Assembly (NCBI GenBank): GCA_003278815.1
Contig: QCDB01000001.1
Coordinates: 64,001 to 128,000 of the forward strand
From: SAR86 cluster bacterium AG-349-I13
Lineage (GTDB): Bacteria > Pseudomonadota > Gammaproteobacteria > Magnimaribacterales > TMED112
Direction: 5' to 3'
DNA: 64,000 nucleotides
Of the stretch, positions 10,091 through 19,083 are shown piece by piece. The notes beneath the pieces are model-generated. The model saw only the letters and a list, made by a program, of their open reading frames with translations. It was not told the DNA's origin and made no database searches. The position numbers were made by a program, and so were the translations under genes. Within the stretch, counting starts at the first letter, position 1. Each line of letters opens with the position of its first letter.

Positions 10091-11069
10091 CAAACCTCTT
10101 TGAAATTTCCAATGCAAGTTGGTGAACTGCCAATGCATATTTGCTACTTCGATTATACTTAGTTATCACTCTAAAGTTATCAAATCCTAAATATAATTTT
10201 GTTTTTCCCTGCTCATAAACAAGTAATGGTGAAATTTTTTCCTTGAATTTTTCATCAAATTTAAAACCTTCATTAATCAATTCTGAGGTAGTGATTTTAG
10301 TTCTGAAATTATTTAAATTAAAAGGCAGTTCTAATTCAGCAATAGCATCATCTTGTAATTTTTCATATTTTTTACCCACACTAACTTCAGAAACAGCATT
10401 ACTTCCAGTTTTCCAGCCGTTTTGCTTTAAGTAGTTAGCAACACTTGCAATTCCATCTTTTCTAGAATTGTACATATCTACTGTGCCATCATTATCATAA
10501 TCAACACCATAATAGTTATAGCTGGATGGTATAAATTGCCCTAATCCCAAAGCGCCAGACCATGAACTCTTTATTGTTTTTGGATCAAGATTATATTTTT
10601 TTGACAGAATAAATAATTGAATCAATTCTTTCTGCCAAAAATTACTTTTGGGCTCGAAAGCTCTTGTAAATATAGTATCTAAAGGATTGTAGGTACCTAA
10701 GAAACTTCCATAATTAGTTTCACAACCAATTATTGATGCTACGTAGAATTTTGATACTCCAAAATCCTTTTCTACAGATTCTAATATTTCATAATTTTCT
10801 TTAATAAATTTGACACCATTATTAATCCTTGAAGATGTTACATATCTATTTCGATATTTAGTCCAAGTTGCTTTGACCTCAGGTTGATTTTGTCTTGCAG
10901 TTTGAGCTTTTTTAGATGCTACTGCTTTAGTGAGATAGTTTTCAATTTCTTCTTTTGTGAGCTCAGAACTATCAACAGCAAGCTTCACAAAATTTTGAAC
11001 ATCTTCGCGTTCTAAAATTTCTGCGTGAGTGAAAGAGATTAATAAAAATACTATTAATACACGCATCAT
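10083..11069 (-). CDS. mltB: Membrane-bound lytic murein transglycosylase B family
   Basis: Cleaves glycan strands of peptidoglycan to 1,6-anhydroMurNAc ends. The 328 residues begin with a signal peptide (about 1-16, MMRVLIVFLLISFTHA). There is no lipobox cysteine, unlike E. coli MltB. The catalytic glutamate is E117 in IIGCETNYGSFLG. ALGLGQFIPSSYNYYGVDYDNDG, seen in two parts, forms the substrate groove and EF-hand-like loop. The ATG overlaps the rodA stop (ATGA). The position between rodA and dacA, where many relatives have rlpA or mltB, fits. Confidence 0.92.
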   Translation of the reverse strand: MMRVLIVFLLISFTHAEILEREDVQNFVKLAVDSSELTKEEIENYLTKAVASKKAQTARQNQPEVKATWTKYRNRYVTSSRINNGVKFIKENYEILESVEKDFGVSKFYVASIIGCETNYGSFLGTYNPLDTIFTRAFEPKSNFWQKELIQLFILSKKYNLDPKTIKSSWSGALGLGQFIPSSYNYYGVDYDNDGTVDMYNSRKDGIASVANYLKQNGWKTGSNAVSEVSVGKKYEKLQDDAIAELELPFNLNNFRTKITTSELINEGFKFDEKFKEKISPLLVYEQGKTKLYLGFDNFRVITKYNRSSKYALAVHQLALEISKRFDE

Positions 11070-12142
11070 TTAAGAAATCCTCTGGAAGTAAAAATTAATC
11101 CTAGCATTATAGAAAAGCATAGCAAAGAAGAACCACCCTTAGTAAAAAAAGGCAATGGAAGCCCCACAACTGGGATCATTCCACTAACCATTAATATATT
11201 TAATAAAAAACTAAATCCAATTACTAAAGTGCAATACGTACCAATATAATATGGCGATAAATCACTAGTTAAACGTTTTTCAGTCATAGTCAGTAATGTA
11301 GTCATAACTATAAAACAGCCGAGCAAAACTAGAATTAAAAATACGCCAATAAAACCGAATTGCTCTGCATAAATCGAAAAAATAAAATCAGTATCAGCTT
11401 CGGGAAGAAAATTAAATTCATTTTGTTTACTATTAAGAAAGCCCTCTCCTGAAAAACCACCTGAACCAATACTTATTTCTGATTGAAGTATGTTCCATTT
11501 TTCCGATAATGTCTGGTCAGAGGAAAACCAACTTACAATTCTTCCTTTTTGATAGCTTGTTAAACCAAAACTGTAAATTAATGGAGAGAGCAATACCCCA
11601 AAAATTCCCATCGAAATAAAGTAAAGCCTATGCATTCCACATATAAAAAGAAACATTAAACCCAGAAAAATATAAACCAAACCTGTGCCTAGATCTGGTT
11701 GGGCAATTATTGGTACAGCCGATAGAAATAAAACTAAGAGCAAGAATATTGTTCTGAATTTTGAGAATTTAAAACTATAGAACCTTAGATATTGAATAGC
11801 AAAAATGGCATAGGTAATCTTCATAAATTCTGATGGCTGTAAACTTAAAAATCCAAAATCTAACCATCGTTTAGATCCATTTATTTCTTTGCCAAAAATT
11901 TCCACACTTAAAACTAAAAGAATGTTGAATAGGAAAAGAAGCCAACCAAATGAAAAAATTCTATTTAGATTAATTTGATTAAATAAAAGAACAACTAAGA
12001 GTATGACAAAAATATTTATTAACAGAAAACGTAAAAAATAGTTTATGTCGATAGAAGTGACAGAATAAATTGTCAAAGAACCCATCAAAATAATTATCAT
12101 TAGTGAGAACAAAATTATTGAATTTCTTAAATTAAAAATCAT
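11066..12142 (-). CDS. rodA: Rod-shape peptidoglycan glycosyltransferase RodA
   Basis: SEDS-family polymerase working with PBP2 in cell elongation. The 358-residue product is almost all membrane helices (about ten). SEDS signatures are present: KRWLDFG followed by LQPSEFMK, then AQPDLGTGLVY, and a C-terminal VVGLPLPFFTKGGSS. The pairing with mrdA directly upstream (11-bp overlap) distinguishes it from FtsW. It is slightly shorter than E. coli RodA (370). It is part of the minus-strand block from mpl-side genes to dacA. Confidence 0.96.
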   Translation of the reverse strand: MIFNLRNSIILFSLMIIILMGSLTIYSVTSIDINYFLRFLLINIFVILLVVLLFNQINLNRIFSFGWLLFLFNILLVLSVEIFGKEINGSKRWLDFGFLSLQPSEFMKITYAIFAIQYLRFYSFKFSKFRTIFLLLVLFLSAVPIIAQPDLGTGLVYIFLGLMFLFICGMHRLYFISMGIFGVLLSPLIYSFGLTSYQKGRIVSWFSSDQTLSEKWNILQSEISIGSGGFSGEGFLNSKQNEFNFLPEADTDFIFSIYAEQFGFIGVFLILVLLGCFIVMTTLLTMTEKRLTSDLSPYYIGTYCTLVIGFSFLLNILMVSGMIPVVGLPLPFFTKGGSSLLCFSIMLGLIFTSRGFLK

Positions 12143-13919
12143 TCAATAATTCCTCCAGAACTTTCTTAGCTATTGGGCCAGCAACTCTTCCACCACTTTC
12201 ACCATTTTCAACTATCACTGCTATAGAATATCTGGGATCATCATGAGGTGCATAACCTATAAAAATTGCATGATCTCGAAGTAATGGGTTAACTCTAACC
12301 TCATCATATTCTTCTCTTGAATTAATATCGACAACCTGAGCAGTCCCACTTTTTCCAGCAAGTTTTAGTTCACCTGCATTTATTCTGTATCCAGTTCCAT
12401 TTGGTGAATAAATTACATCAACAAGCGATGATTGGAGTCTGTTCCAATCTTCTTCAGTTATATCTTCTGTTATGGATAATTTATTTTGTTTTTTTGCAAC
12501 TAAATAAGGTAATTCATACTCTCCTTTTTTTGCTAATATTCCAGAAATTAATGATAAATGTAATGGTGTCGTTAGCATATAACCCTGACCCACTCCTAAA
12601 TTTATAAAATCACCTTTATAAAGTTCTTTTCCAAAGTTTTTATACTTCCAATCGTCATCAATTAAAGGACTAAATTGATGCGGGTAGCAGTCTTCACAAA
12701 GCTTTGACCCAAAACTAGAGGATTTTAAAAATTCTACAAAAAGATTTTTTTCATATCTAATAGATAAATTCATGAAAAAGGGATTTGAACTCTCAACTAA
12801 TGCTTTTTCTAAATCAGTTAAGCCATGGCCTCCCTCTCGCCATGCATTAAATACTCTTTCCTCTTCTTCAAATCTAAAAAAGCCATCATCGAAAATTGTT
12901 TCATCCCAATTTGTGTATCCATTATTTAAAGCAAATATAGTGAGTAGTGGTTTTATTGTTGATGCAGGTGGATATAAGCCCATGAATGCTCTATTGAATA
13001 ATGGTCTAGCAGGATCATTTAATAGATCTTGATATTGCAGTGACGAAATATCTCTGAGATCATTTGCACTTATAGATGGGGTGCTAATAGCAACAGGAAT
13101 ACTAAAATCTTGTAAATCTATCACTACCACAGAGCCTTTTCTTTCATTCATAAGCTCATACGCAAGTTTTTGTGCTTCAAAGTCAATAGAAATAGATAGA
13201 TCCTCACCTTCTCTAAATGGCGATATATCTGTTATAACTCTTCTATCACCTCTTGCATTCCTTTGAAAAAATCTTTTACCGTGTTCACCTTGTAATTTTT
13301 CTTCGTAGACTCTTTCTAGACCGGATTTTCCGACCTTGCTCCAAAGCTTTGAGTTGTATTTACTTATCCTTGGTGAAAAATATTTAACATCACTGCTGTT
13401 TATATAGCCCATGTGGCCAAGAACATGAAAAATTGATGGATGTGAATTGTATTGTCTTTCATAACCTTCAATTACGGAGAACCCAGTAATGTCAGCACCA
13501 CTTACTAAATACTTTGCGAGATCTTCTTGTGTTAGTTTTTCTATGACAATTTCTGATCTTCTGTACCTAATTGCACTGCCTACCTTTACCCTTAAATCTT
13601 CAACTATAATTTTCTCAGAAAATAAATCTGCTAATTTTTTTATAGATTGTTCGCTGGGTTTTTGTTCAATATCTATTGCTAAGGAAAATACTTTTCTATC
13701 TTCTGCTAAAACAATTCCATCACTAGAAATAATCCTTCCTCTCTTTGGATAAATATATTCGAAAGCATTAATATTTTGCTCTCTTAGTTCTCTGAGTTCA
13801 TTACCTTGGACAATCTGCAAATAAAAGAATCTAACAATTACTAATATGAGAATAGAGACAAATACACCTAACAGGAATTTTGTTCTTGTTCTATAAATAT
13901 GTATTTTATTATCTTTCAA
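12132..13919 (-). CDS. mrdA: Penicillin-binding protein 2 (elongation transpeptidase)
   Basis: Monofunctional class B transpeptidase of the elongasome. In 595 residues there is one N-terminal helix (about 14-33), a dimerisation/pedestal domain from about residue 55, and the transpeptidase domain. The latter has nucleophile Ser320 and Lys323 in STIK, SSN at 377-379, and KSGT at 523-526. The KSG form is typical of PBP2. A CEDC pair at 408-411 lies in the transpeptidase domain and could be metal-binding, which is only a suggestion. It overlaps rlmH by 4 bp and rodA by 11 bp. Confidence 0.96.
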   Translation of the reverse strand: MKDNKIHIYRTRTKFLLGVFVSILILVIVRFFYLQIVQGNELRELREQNINAFEYIYPKRGRIISSDGIVLAEDRKVFSLAIDIEQKPSEQSIKKLADLFSEKIIVEDLRVKVGSAIRYRRSEIVIEKLTQEDLAKYLVSGADITGFSVIEGYERQYNSHPSIFHVLGHMGYINSSDVKYFSPRISKYNSKLWSKVGKSGLERVYEEKLQGEHGKRFFQRNARGDRRVITDISPFREGEDLSISIDFEAQKLAYELMNERKGSVVVIDLQDFSIPVAISTPSISANDLRDISSLQYQDLLNDPARPLFNRAFMGLYPPASTIKPLLTIFALNNGYTNWDETIFDDGFFRFEEEERVFNAWREGGHGLTDLEKALVESSNPFFMNLSIRYEKNLFVEFLKSSSFGSKLCEDCYPHQFSPLIDDDWKYKNFGKELYKGDFINLGVGQGYMLTTPLHLSLISGILAKKGEYELPYLVAKKQNKLSITEDITEEDWNRLQSSLVDVIYSPNGTGYRINAGELKLAGKSGTAQVVDINSREEYDEVRVNPLLRDHAIFIGYAPHDDPRYSIAVIVENGESGGRVAGPIAKKVLEELLNDF

Positions 13920-14368
13920 TTTTGATGGTATGGGTGATTATTAAATATGCAGTTAGCTCTGTAAACTTGCTCTAGAAGCATGACACGAAAAACTTCATGG
14001 GAAAATTCCATATCTGAAAATGAAATTGTTTTTAACGCATTCTTTATTACATCGTCTGATAGACCATACGCGCCACCTACAATTAAATTAACTTTATTGT
14101 TTGTCTTATAGATCATGTCAGCAAAAGTTTCTGAACTTACCTTCTCTCCTCCTTTATCAAAACAAATATAGCCTTCGTTCCCAATTTTATTCTTGATGAG
14201 TTCACCCTCATGCTTTATTTGCTCCTGCTTAGATCTAAAATTTTTTTTCGTTGGGATACTTATAATTTGAAGACTCATATTTTTTTTAATTTTTTTCAAA
14301 TAATGTTTTTCGAATGCATCTGCATTTTTAACTTTATTTTGCTGCACATAAAATAGTGAAACTTTCAT
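13916..14368 (-). CDS. rlmH: 23S rRNA pseudouridine-1915 N3-methyltransferase RlmH
   Basis: SPOUT-fold methyltransferase acting on m3-psi-1915 of 23S rRNA in 70S ribosomes. At 150 residues it is close to the usual 155. The SAM-binding knot is seen as LIVGGAYGLSDDV, and the C-terminus HPYHQN corresponds to the family HPYHR end. GGPDG of the family is GGAYG here. It sits between rsfS and mrdA, the conserved order, with 4-bp overlaps on both sides. Confidence 0.93.
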   Translation of the reverse strand: MKVSLFYVQQNKVKNADAFEKHYLKKIKKNMSLQIISIPTKKNFRSKQEQIKHEGELIKNKIGNEGYICFDKGGEKVSSETFADMIYKTNNKVNLIVGGAYGLSDDVIKNALKTISFSDMEFSHEVFRVMLLEQVYRANCIFNNHPYHQN

Positions 14369-14709
14369 TTTGTTTTTCTATCCCATAGTGACTCAAGATC
14401 GTAATGTTCTCTGGAGTCCTCTGACATGATGTTAATAATCACTTCGCCAGCATCTATAAGTATCCAGTCTTTTGCCTCTGTACCTTCTGTTCCTAAAATT
14501 TCAATTTTCTTGCTTTTTAAATTTTCAATGACCTTATCAGCAATAGACTGTATGTGTCGTCCAGAAGTTCCAGAAGCAACCATAATAAAAGACGTAAAAG
14601 ATGATATTTCCTCTACTTCGAAAGAACATATGTTTATAGCTTTAAGTTCATCTAAAGAACTTTTACAATTTTTTACGATTTCTTTTGAAGACTTGGGCTT
14701 AGGTGACAT
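14365..14709 (-). CDS. rsfS: Ribosome silencing factor RsfS
   Basis: Binds ribosomal protein uL14 and prevents subunit joining in starvation. The 114 residues contain the family pattern: VASGTSGRHIQSIAD near 42-56, EGTEAKDWILIDAGEVIINIM near 78-98, and the ending REHYDLESLWD. nadD, its frequent neighbour, is not here; mpl lies upstream instead with a 15-bp gap. It overlaps rlmH by 4 bp. Confidence 0.94.
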   Translation of the reverse strand: MSPKPKSSKEIVKNCKSSLDELKAINICSFEVEEISSFTSFIMVASGTSGRHIQSIADKVIENLKSKKIEILGTEGTEAKDWILIDAGEVIINIMSEDSREHYDLESLWDRKTK

Positions 14710-14724
14710 CTATAGAAATTATAA

Positions 14725-15954
14725 TCATTTAATTAACTCATCGAGAATAAGCTTTTGAAAACCTTGAAAATCTCTATTCCCACACATTAAAATAGTTTTC
14801 TTTTCTACATTGGCAGAACAAATTAGACTAACATCTTTTTCTGTTATCTCTTTTGCATGATTTGCAAAAATTTTTCTTTGTTCAGGTGAAGCATTAATTA
14901 TAAAAGTATCTTGATTCTTAAAAATATTTATCAATCTTTTATCGTGAATACCTTTTTTCATTGAGTTAGAGCCCAACTCTACTATTAGAACTAAATTATT
15001 GGTTTGTTCTTTTATCATCTTAATAGTTTCTTCAATTGCTGTTGGGTGATGGGCAAAATCATCAACTACTTTGAAATCCTGATCTTCAAAAATAGTCTCA
15101 AATCTTCTTTTAACACCTTCATAACTCTTTAGAGAGCTAATCACTTTATTTTTTGGAAGTATTTCTTCAATTGCATGAGCAGCTAACATTTTATTTTCCT
15201 CATGAATATTGGAGGCACTTAAAGAAAGGAATCGTAATTTTGTTTTAAACTTCTGCTTATTCAGATTGTTTTTAAATGACTCACTAACTCTAGTATCGTT
15301 TATCAAAACTTTTGAATTTGAGGGCATAGTTTTTATCAACTCGAAAAAATTATTTTCAATCATCTCAACATTTTCATATATATCTGCGTGATCAAATTCA
15401 ATATTATTTATGAGCAATATACTCGGATGATAATGAATAAATTTTGGTCGTTTATCAAAATAGCTCGTGTCATATTCGTCTGCTTCGATAACGAAAATTT
15501 CATTATTGCTTATGTTCCATGACTTTTGTAATTTCTTAGGAATACCAGCTATCAAATAATTTGGGTCATAGTTATTGTCTACAAGTGAGTGAGCAATCAT
15601 TGAAGTAACGGTTGTTTTGCCATGTGTGCCAGATACTGCTATTACTTTTTTGTTAAATAATACATTTTTATATAACCATTCAGGCCCTGAGATAATTTTC
15701 TTTTCAAGCCTTAGAATTTGTTTCAAAAGTATATTCTCCTTCGAAATGGCATTACCAATCACATACATGTCAGCATCAGCAAAATTCTTTTCTTCATAAC
15801 CTTGAAAAAAATTTATACCGCTTGAATTTAATTCATCTGACATTGGAGGATAAACCTTAGCATCGCAACCTGTGACCTCATGACCTAAAGCCCTAGCTAT
15901 TTGTGCCAGGTTGCCCATGAATGTACCAGAAATACCAAGGAAATAAATTTTCAT
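14725..15954 (-). CDS. mpl: UDP-N-acetylmuramate:L-Ala-gamma-D-Glu-meso-DAP ligase
   Basis: Recycling enzyme that joins salvaged murein tripeptide to UDP-MurNAc. Of 409 residues (E. coli has about 457), the first 15 form the nucleotide-binding start MKIYFLGISGTFMG. The ATP P-loop GTHGKTT is at 109-115. EADEYDTSYFDKRPKF distinguishes Mpl from MurC, and VVDDFAHHPTAIEETI follows in the C-terminal half. The start ATG at 15952-15954 is preferred over 16014, which would add 20 residues and run into the divergent pfp gene. Together with amgK and murU it points to active wall recycling. Confidence 0.93.
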   Translation of the reverse strand: MKIYFLGISGTFMGNLAQIARALGHEVTGCDAKVYPPMSDELNSSGINFFQGYEEKNFADADMYVIGNAISKENILLKQILRLEKKIISGPEWLYKNVLFNKKVIAVSGTHGKTTVTSMIAHSLVDNNYDPNYLIAGIPKKLQKSWNISNNEIFVIEADEYDTSYFDKRPKFIHYHPSILLINNIEFDHADIYENVEMIENNFFELIKTMPSNSKVLINDTRVSESFKNNLNKQKFKTKLRFLSLSASNIHEENKMLAAHAIEEILPKNKVISSLKSYEGVKRRFETIFEDQDFKVVDDFAHHPTAIEETIKMIKEQTNNLVLIVELGSNSMKKGIHDKRLINIFKNQDTFIINASPEQRKIFANHAKEITEKDVSLICSANVEKKTILMCGNRDFQGFQKLILDELIK

Positions 15955-15992
15955 GCTTTTAGTTATATTAAATGGAGTATAAGATAACTGTG

Positions 15993-17216
15993 ATGAAAAA
16001 TGCATTCTATGCACAATCTGGAGGTGTTACTTCTGTAATCAATTGCTCTGCCTATGGACTTATTTCAAAATTCAAAAAAGATTTTTCCGAAGCAAATATT
16101 TATGCATCAAAAAATGGCATAGTTGGTTTATTAGAAGGTGAATTATATGATCTCAGTAAAACAAAGAAACCTTTAGAAAATCTTTTAGAAATGCCGGGTG
16201 GTATCTTTGGGTCTTGTAGGTATAAACTTCCAAGTCTTGAAGATGAAGTTTTTTATAAAAATTTATTCGATCAATTAGAAAAATTATTCATCGGCTATTT
16301 TTTTTATAATGGCGGCAATGATTCTGCAGATACTTGCCTTAAGGTAGCGAAAGCTGCTGAAAAATTTGGCTATGATTTGAAAGCTATCGCTGTGCCCAAA
16401 ACTATAGATAATGATTTAGCCGTCACCGACAATTGTCCTGGTTTTGGTTCAGTCGCCAAATATGTAGCTACATCTGCAAAGGAAGCTTCACTAGACATAA
16501 AATCAATGTGTAAAACGTCAACTAAGGTTTTTGTTTTAGAGGTAATGGGAAGACACGCAGGTTGGATTGCAGCAGCTGGCGAGTTGGCAAACAATGCTGA
16601 AGAAACTTTTGTACATAAAATTTTATTGCCAGAAGTTAATTTTGATGAAGAAAAATTTTTGAACGGTATAGAGGAAGATGTAAATGCAAGCGGTTATTCT
16701 GTAATTGTCGCATCAGAGGGATTAAAGAATAAAAATGGGGAGCTATATTCATCCAATTCTGAAATAGACTCATTTGGGCATAGTCAGCTTGGAGGTCTTG
16801 CACCAAAAATTGCATCGCTTATAACCAATAAACTTGGACTAAAAAATCATTGGTCGGTTGCAGATTATTTGCAGAGAAGCGCAAGACACATCTCTTCTTT
16901 GACGGATATTGAACAGGCTATTGCTGTTGGAAAGGCTGCAGTGACACTTGCAGCCGAAGGGAAGTCTGGTGTCATGCCAATCATTAAAAGGGTAAGCAAT
17001 AATCCTTATGATTGGCAAATATCAGAGGGTGATCTGACTGAAATTGCAAATGAAGAAAAAACTTTACCAAAAAATTTTATCTCAGAATGTGGTTTCAGAA
17101 TCGCTAAAGAAGGTATCACTTATTTGCAGCCTCTTATTCAAGGAGAGAGTTTTCCTAAATTTTATAATGGTATTCCTATTTATGAAGGTTTAGATCTTCA
17201 TTTAAGAAAAATTTAA
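15993..17216 (+). CDS. pfp: 6-phosphofructokinase, probably pyrophosphate-dependent
   Basis: Interconverts fructose 6-phosphate and fructose 1,6-bisphosphate. The 407-residue product shows GGNDS at 107-111 and PKTIDND at 135-141. The Asp in the first motif and the Lys in the second are the residues associated with PPi use; ATP enzymes have GGDGS and PGTIDND. MGRHAGW follows near 181. The start at ATG 15993 matches the family beginning MKNAFYAQSGG. Its stop overlaps a convergent DUF2244 gene by 15 bp. A PPi enzyme would make glycolysis reversible here; that is inference from motifs only. Confidence 0.9.
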   Translation: MKNAFYAQSGGVTSVINCSAYGLISKFKKDFSEANIYASKNGIVGLLEGELYDLSKTKKPLENLLEMPGGIFGSCRYKLPSLEDEVFYKNLFDQLEKLFIGYFFYNGGNDSADTCLKVAKAAEKFGYDLKAIAVPKTIDNDLAVTDNCPGFGSVAKYVATSAKEASLDIKSMCKTSTKVFVLEVMGRHAGWIAAAGELANNAEETFVHKILLPEVNFDEEKFLNGIEEDVNASGYSVIVASEGLKNKNGELYSSNSEIDSFGHSQLGGLAPKIASLITNKLGLKNHWSVADYLQRSARHISSLTDIEQAIAVGKAAVTLAAEGKSGVMPIIKRVSNNPYDWQISEGDLTEIANEEKTLPKNFISECGFRIAKEGITYLQPLIQGESFPKFYNGIPIYEGLDLHLRKI

Positions 17217-17663
17217 GTCGTGAACTTTCTTTTTGAGCAAAGTTATTAATTCTTCGATTTCCTCTTCGTTAAGAAAAGAACCAATCTCAATTTTTCTCTT
17301 ATCACCTGTGATAAAAACTCTTTTTTTGGTTTTATGGTCCACTATAGAGAACTTACTTAAAAACCTATCGAAAGTTAATGCATTTTTACCTTTCTCCAGT
17401 TTAATGTAAAGCTTATCAAGGTAAATTTTTTCTGATTGATTTAACCAGTTTCTATTTGCTTTCAAGACAATAAAAAGAATAAATATTTCAAGACCTGCAA
17501 AAGGAAGAATCATTGTTGCGCCTAAAACAAAGAAACCGATAGCAAATGTGAGACATAAAACTGATAAAAAACCAAAAAAGATTAAATTTTGTTGGACCGT
17601 TGATGACTTGTTAGGAGTTAAAGTTAAAAACAAGGCATCTTTTGTTATTTTCTTTTTTATCAT
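17202..17663 (-). CDS. DUF2244-family integral membrane protein
   Basis: A 153-residue protein with two adjacent transmembrane helices (about 25-46 and 49-68) followed by a soluble C-terminal domain. Length, helix placement and the beginning LTLTPNKSSTVQQNLIFF agree with DUF2244 proteins, which have no established function and often sit near respiratory genes. It is convergent with pfp (15-bp stop overlap) and divergent from tolC. Nothing in the neighbours explains its role. Confidence 0.7.
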   Translation of the reverse strand: MIKKKITKDALFLTLTPNKSSTVQQNLIFFGFLSVLCLTFAIGFFVLGATMILPFAGLEIFILFIVLKANRNWLNQSEKIYLDKLYIKLEKGKNALTFDRFLSKFSIVDHKTKKRVFITGDKRKIEIGSFLNEEEIEELITLLKKKVHDLNFS

Positions 17664-17757
17664 TATGTTATAAATATCTAATACCGAAATAAGTTAACAA
17701 AAGATTTTCATTGTTTAAATTGCACTAATATTGCAGAATACTGTCTAATCTAAAAGA

Positions 17758-19083
17758 ATGAAAAATATACTAAAACTTTTACTTATCAGCCTCTCATTTG
17801 AAGTATTTTCAAATGATTTGCTTTCCATTTATAAGGAAGCACTTGGTAAAGATCCGGAGTTTAATTCTAAAAAAGCTGACCTTGCTATTTCAAAAGAATT
17901 TTTAAATCAATCAAGGTCTGGATTGTTACCTCAAATGAGGGTTATTGGTGGCACAAATTGGAATGAATACTATCAAGATAGAGCTTTACAGAACGACTAT
18001 AATACTTTTTCTTATGGTCTAAACATCAGTCAGCCTCTTTTTAGGTTAGATTTGTGGTTTTCTAATAAACAAGCTAAAGAAAATCTTGAAGCGGCAGAAG
18101 CACAGTTTGCATACCAACAACAAGAATTAATTATTAAAGTAACCAGAGCATATTTCAAAGTACTGTCAGCTAAAGCAAATCTTGAAGCAAAAATTGCCAC
18201 AGAAAAAGCGCTAAAAAATCAATACGATTCTGTTTTAGAGAGATTCAATACAGGCTCTGTATCCAGAATTGAATTGGCAGAGGCAAAGGCAGCACTCAAT
18301 AGAGCTGAGTCTGATAGAGTTCAAGCCGAAGGAAATGTCGACATTAGTTTTGAAGAACTTAATTCTATTGTTGGACGGCAAGTAAAATTAATTACGCCTT
18401 TAAATACGTCTTTAGATTACAAAGCTCCAAGAACCGACTTAGAGAATGAAGTATCTAAAGGTCTGGTGAATAACTATTTAATAGTTGAGGCCAAAAATAG
18501 ACTTGAGGCAGCAGATGCAAATACAAAATCAAAATCATCAAACTATTTACCAAAGATAGATTTAAGTGCTAATGCTAATAGAAGAACATCGAAACAATAT
18601 ACATTTGATGGTGTCGATTCCAACATAGATCTTCCTTTCACAATACCTACAGAAACAGAAAATAGAATTTATTCCATTCAATTTTCCATGCCTCTATTCA
18701 CTTCAGGGCTAAATAATTCACAAAGAAGACAAGCACTACTGCAAGAGGTTAAATCTGAAGAACAGCTTATTCTTGTTGAAAGAGGGATAGTTCAACAAAT
18801 TAGAACACTTCATACTGCTCTTAGAACTTCAGAATTAAACATCTCATCATTAAAGGCAGCAGTGGAAAGTTCAAAGGACGCTCTTGAAGCTACAAGGCTC
18901 GGATATGAGCTTAATTCTCGAAATCTGATTGACCTTCTCCAAGCTGAAAAGAATTATTCAGAATCAATAAATAATCTTTCTCAAGCAACTTATAATTTTA
19001 TTGTTACATCACTGCAATATAAACAAGCTATAGGTAATTTAGTACCTGGTGATGTTGTCGAACTTAACAAACAATTTAAATAA
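17758..19083 (+). CDS. tolC: TolC-family outer membrane efflux protein
   Basis: Trimeric outer-membrane channel for type I secretion and tripartite efflux. The 441 residues start with a signal peptide (about 1-18). Two repeats of the outer-membrane-factor family follow, including LFRLDLWFSNKQAKENLEAAEAQFAYQQQ (in two parts) and the RFNTGSVSRIELAEAKA signature near residue 165. The second repeat has GYELNSRNLIDLLQAEKNY near 383. The size matches TolC rather than longer RND-linked channels. The mutM GTG follows its stop directly. Confidence 0.92.
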   Translation: MKNILKLLLISLSFEVFSNDLLSIYKEALGKDPEFNSKKADLAISKEFLNQSRSGLLPQMRVIGGTNWNEYYQDRALQNDYNTFSYGLNISQPLFRLDLWFSNKQAKENLEAAEAQFAYQQQELIIKVTRAYFKVLSAKANLEAKIATEKALKNQYDSVLERFNTGSVSRIELAEAKAALNRAESDRVQAEGNVDISFEELNSIVGRQVKLITPLNTSLDYKAPRTDLENEVSKGLVNNYLIVEAKNRLEAADANTKSKSSNYLPKIDLSANANRRTSKQYTFDGVDSNIDLPFTIPTETENRIYSIQFSMPLFTSGLNNSQRRQALLQEVKSEEQLILVERGIVQQIRTLHTALRTSELNISSLKAAVESSKDALEATRLGYELNSRNLIDLLQAEKNYSESINNLSQATYNFIVTSLQYKQAIGNLVPGDVVELNKQFK

